In this document: positions 61,530-64,000 of the stretch, piece after piece | How positions within the stretch are numbered: position 1 is the stretch's first letter | How the letters are laid out: each line of letters opens with the position of its first letter | NCBI RefSeq assembly: GCF_938023125.1 | Contig: NZ_CALHDW010000018.1 | Coordinates: forward strand, 310,001-374,000 | Reading direction: 5' to 3' | DNA: 64,000 bases | Source of the DNA: an uncultured Porphyromonas sp. | GTDB taxonomy: Bacteria; Bacteroidota; Bacteroidia; Bacteroidales; Porphyromonadaceae | The notes under the pieces: generated by a model | The model's input: only the letters and a program-made list of their open reading frames with translations | What the model was told of the DNA's origin: nothing | Databases searched by the model: none | Made by a program: the position numbers and the translations under genes

Positions 61530-63251
61530 TTATTCTGCGATGGGATCCTCTTGGAGCAGAGTCTGGGTATGTTGCAGCGCCAAATGGATGTCTCTACAGA
61601 TGTTTCCCTCGCCTACCTGTTCGGCAATGCCCGACTTTTCGAGTGTCTCGCGCACTTCGTCCCTCACCCCCGAGAGCACAAGCACGATCCCAGCCGCACG
61701 GCACTTCTCGGCCATCATGGAGAGGTTGTGGGCCCCGGTTGCATCGATAAAGGGCACTCTTCGCATTCGTAGGATGCGCACCTTAGGCTTCCGACCCACA
61801 AATTTGGTAACCTCTTCGAAGCGGTTGGCAATGCCGAAGAAGAAGGGCCCCTGGATCTCAAAAATCTCTACTCCTTGGGGTACTTCTAGGGACTCTTCGG
61901 TGGTGGTTTGAGCTGCCTCGTTGTCCAACGGAGCCACCCGGTCTTGGCGAACTACGTCGCTGGCAAGATAGGTGCGGCGCATGAAGAGAAGCACACTTAG
62001 TATCATTCCTATCTCGATGGCAATGGTGAGGTCGAGCATTACGGTAAGCACAAAGGTCACCACGAGCACAATAATATCACCCTTAGGACCTCGTAATATG
62101 GCGAGGAAAGAGTTCCATTCGCTCATATTATAGGCGACAACCACCAATATGCCGGCAAGGCAAGCCATGGGGATATAGGCGGTAAGGGGGCCTAAGAAGA
62201 GCATGATAAGGAGAAGAACCACGGCGTGTACCAGTCCTGCAATGGGGGAGCGACCGCCATTTTTGATATTGGTCATGGTACGAGCAATAGCCCCTGTTAC
62301 GGGGATTCCTCCCACAAAGGGTACCACCACGTTGGCTACCCCTTGCGCCACGAGCTCTACATTGGAGTTGTGTTTCTCCCCAATAGCTCCATCGGCCACA
62401 GAGGCGCTCAGTAGGGACTCTATCGCCCCCAGCATGGCAATGGTAAAGGCGCTGGGGAGTAGTTCATGGATGGTGGCCATGTCAAGGTTGAGGAGGTGAA
62501 TTTCGGGAAGTTTCGAAGAAAAAGTGAAGCGATCGCCAATGGTCTCTAAGCCCGATACTGAGGTGTACTTTTGTAGGAAGTATACCACGAGTGTCATTAG
62601 GATGATGGCAACGAGGGATCCGGGTATCTTTTTAGAGATTTTTGGGAAGTGGAAGACCAGAATTACCGTGGCAATGCCTATGAGAGTGGCAGCCCAGTTG
62701 AGGGTGCTAAAGTGCTCGACATAGACACTCCACTTGCCGATAAAGTCTCCGGGTAGGGCCCCTGTTGTTAGTCCGAATAGGTCTTTTATCTGGGTCGTGA
62801 AGATGGTAACGGCAATACCGCTCGTAAAGCCTATTATAATAGGATAGGGGATAAAGCGAATCACACTCCCCAGCCGCAATACCCCCACAAGGATGAGGAT
62901 AAGCCCGGCTATGAAGGTGGCAATGGCAAGTCCTTCGATGCCATGTTGCTGGATAATGCCATAAACGATAACGATAAAAGCTCCTGTCGGGCCCCCTATC
63001 TGTACGGAACTCCCGCCCAAAAACGAGACAATAAATCCTCCTATAATGGCGGTTGTGAGACCCACCTCGGGGCTTACGCCACTGGCAATACCAAAGGCAA
63101 TGGCAAGGGGTAGGGCAACGATACCTACAATAATCCCTGCCATAATATCCTTGGTCAAACGCTCCGTGGTGTATCCGCGGAGGCTCTTGAACAGCTGAGG
63201 CGTAAAGTCCTCAAGGGCATGTTGCCATGCTCGTTGCTTTGTTGTGTTCAT
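61530..63251 (-). CDS. SulP family inorganic anion transporter with STAS domain
   Basis: This 573-residue inner-membrane transporter has about twelve to fourteen helices and the SulP core motifs LTKDIMAGIIVGIVALPLAIAFGIASG in part (near 33-60) and GGSSVQIGGPTGAF near 79. A C-terminal cytoplasmic STAS domain (about 455-560) includes the RMRRVPFIDATGAHNL loop. Substrates of the family are sulphate, bicarbonate or other anions; which one is unknown. Its promoter lies at 63279-63286. Confidence 0.95.
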   Translation of the reverse strand: MNTTKQRAWQHALEDFTPQLFKSLRGYTTERLTKDIMAGIIVGIVALPLAIAFGIASGVSPEVGLTTAIIGGFIVSFLGGSSVQIGGPTGAFIVIVYGIIQQHGIEGLAIATFIAGLILILVGVLRLGSVIRFIPYPIIIGFTSGIAVTIFTTQIKDLFGLTTGALPGDFIGKWSVYVEHFSTLNWAATLIGIATVILVFHFPKISKKIPGSLVAIILMTLVVYFLQKYTSVSGLETIGDRFTFSSKLPEIHLLNLDMATIHELLPSAFTIAMLGAIESLLSASVADGAIGEKHNSNVELVAQGVANVVVPFVGGIPVTGAIARTMTNIKNGGRSPIAGLVHAVVLLLIMLFLGPLTAYIPMACLAGILVVVAYNMSEWNSFLAILRGPKGDIIVLVVTFVLTVMLDLTIAIEIGMILSVLLFMRRTYLASDVVRQDRVAPLDNEAAQTTTEESLEVPQGVEIFEIQGPFFFGIANRFEEVTKFVGRKPKVRILRMRRVPFIDATGAHNLSMMAEKCRAAGIVLVLSGVRDEVRETLEKSGIAEQVGEGNICRDIHLALQHTQTLLQEDPIAE

Positions 63252-63278
63252 AATGTTGGTAGCTCTTAAAAACTACCG

Positions 63279-63286
63279 CAAAGATA
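63279..63286 (-). promoter_or_regulatory. SulP promoter (-7 box)
   Basis: The minus strand reads TATCTTTG, an exact TAnnTTTG, 28 bases before the ATG at 63251. Confidence 0.6.
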
Positions 63287-63331
63287 GCCGCTTTTTCTTT
63301 ATTAACATTGTCTCAGGAGCCTACCGCATGT

Positions 63332-64000
63332 CTATCGGATAAGGTCTAGTACAGTCTTGTTGAGGTAGAATGTCTGCGTCTTATCCACCCATACGGCATT
63401 GTTGGGTGCTTTCAGAAGCTTCTCTTTGCCGCGCTTGAAGTCCTTATCTGTACCGATCGCCATTTTGGGGCTAAAGGGATAGATGCGGAGCTTTTTCGAC
63501 TTGGCGAGGCTTACCTCTAGGTAGTCAGGGATCTGACCTTCTGCCCCTACGATGCGGCAGTTCTGCCCTTCGAAGAGTTGTTTGTGAGGTACATATGCCT
63601 CTTGAGTGATGAGGGGGAGTTGACCCTCTAGCCCCCAAAGTCGGCATAGATATTCATTGACTTCTGTGTTCAATATCATACCCATAGGACGAGTGCCTTG
63701 GGGGTGGTAGGCGGCCATGAATACCTCTTCGCCCGTGTGGCTATGGGTAGTAAACCCGAAGGGCATGTGCTGCTGATAGATGAGGATAACCACGGCACTG
63801 AGAGATCCATTGTAGAGGCCGGTTTGTGCCGAGCTTCCCTTGCGTTGCTCTAGAGGTATGGGGCTGTTCTTATATTCTTCGCATTGGTAGAGAGCATCGA
63901 GCTCCTCTTCGGAGAGATCGATGGCAGCATACTTATGGAAGAGCTCGCGAGCTTGGTCGTTGGGAGCTTCGTTGAGCATTTTGGCGAGCCCGGCAGCGGT
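63332..64000 (-). CDS. Alkaline phosphatase-like protein, C-terminal part
   Basis: The frame is open to the window edge (223 codons seen), so the N-terminus lies beyond 64000. The stretch FTTHSHTGEEVFMAAYHPQG ... GMILNTEVNEYL matches the C-terminal active-site region of alkaline phosphatases, where the His of HTG binds zinc and the text runs HTGxxVxxxAYGP. After it comes an unrecognised tail of about 110 residues (from LPLITQEAYVPH). An internal ATG at 63979 is not likely to be the true start. The match rests on one region, so the family call is good but not certain. Confidence 0.7.
   Translation of the reverse strand, partial: TAAGLAKMLNEAPNDQARELFHKYAAIDLSEEELDALYQCEEYKNSPIPLEQRKGSSAQTGLYNGSLSAVVILIYQQHMPFGFTTHSHTGEEVFMAAYHPQGTRPMGMILNTEVNEYLCRLWGLEGQLPLITQEAYVPHKQLFEGQNCRIVGAEGQIPDYLEVSLAKSKKLRIYPFSPKMAIGTDKDFKRGKEKLLKAPNNAVWVDKTQTFYLNKTVLDLIR

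Overview
The window reads as a chromosomal segment of a Bacteroidales bacterium, most likely a Porphyromonas-type anaerobe. The reasons are type IX secretion (T9SS) genes (a DUF5103 plug protein and a DUF4835/PorD-type protein), several secreted proteins with T9SS-like C-terminal domains, a Lys-C-like endopeptidase, a complete Na+-NQR operon, rubrerythrin and ferritin, tRNA genes without encoded CCA, and many promoters with the Bacteroidetes -7 box TAnnTTTG. GC content looks close to 50 percent. Species cannot be fixed from the sequence alone.

Layout. 1-5900 (minus): guaA, then panB, a membrane acyltransferase, the T9SS plug and a truncated GH3-family acyl-adenylating enzyme. 5993-9355: tRNA-Arg, an orphan lipoprotein (minus), an O-antigen-ligase-type protein and an AlkD-type DNA repair protein. 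9376-12753 (minus): mfd. 12869-19954 (minus): a seven-gene run dnaN - exonuclease - coaBC - DUF4835/PorD - recN - rlmB - ridA with a promoter and a terminator. 19983-21275 (minus): mtnN-luxS (activated methyl cycle and AI-2) and ferritin with its own terminator. 21909-22463 (minus): a tRNA operon Asp-Leu(CAG)-Leu(GAG) with promoter and terminator. 22698-25183: a D-2-hydroxyacid dehydrogenase, then a mobile-element scar (decayed polyvalent-protein relic plus a phage Gp37/Gp68-type DUF5131 gene). 25780-28641: rubrerythrin and psd-pssA-DUF4834 (phosphatidylethanolamine synthesis). 28799-34922: nqrABCDEF with promoter and terminator. 34947-44115: a second acyltransferase, the overlapping quartet tsaC - polyprenyl-phosphate sugar transferase - ClC channel - fmt, the endopeptidase, and cutC. 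44149-46214 (minus): M16 peptidase and rpsP with a long Ala/Glu/Lys tail. 46261-52797 (minus): an accessory stretch of five exported-protein genes, part of it inside a 3.3-kb segment bounded by 16-bp direct repeats and carrying an IS30 transposase relic. 53113-60559: purH and the cell-shape cluster mreB-mreC-mreD-mrdA-rodA. 60586-64000 (minus): a family 2 glycosyltransferase, a SulP anion transporter, and the C-terminal part of an alkaline-phosphatase-like protein running off the window.

How the parts fit. Most of the window is housekeeping: purine synthesis (guaA, purH), CoA synthesis (panB, coaBC), replication and repair (dnaN, exonuclease, recN, mfd, alkD), translation (fmt, tsaC, rlmB, rpsP, tRNAs), envelope growth (mre/mrd/rodA, psd/pssA, O-antigen and glycosyl transfer) and sodium-motive respiration (nqr). 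T9SS machinery genes are embedded in metabolic and DNA-repair operons, while likely T9SS cargo is clustered at 46.8-52.7 kb. The most unusual material is this accessory cargo region: a 691-residue protein with two Fn3-like modules and a duplicated unrecognised C-terminal domain, translationally coupled to a small CTD protein, next to a three-gene operon in which pieces normally found in one BspA-like protein are split over separate genes. No CRISPR array, rRNA operon or intact insertion sequence was seen.
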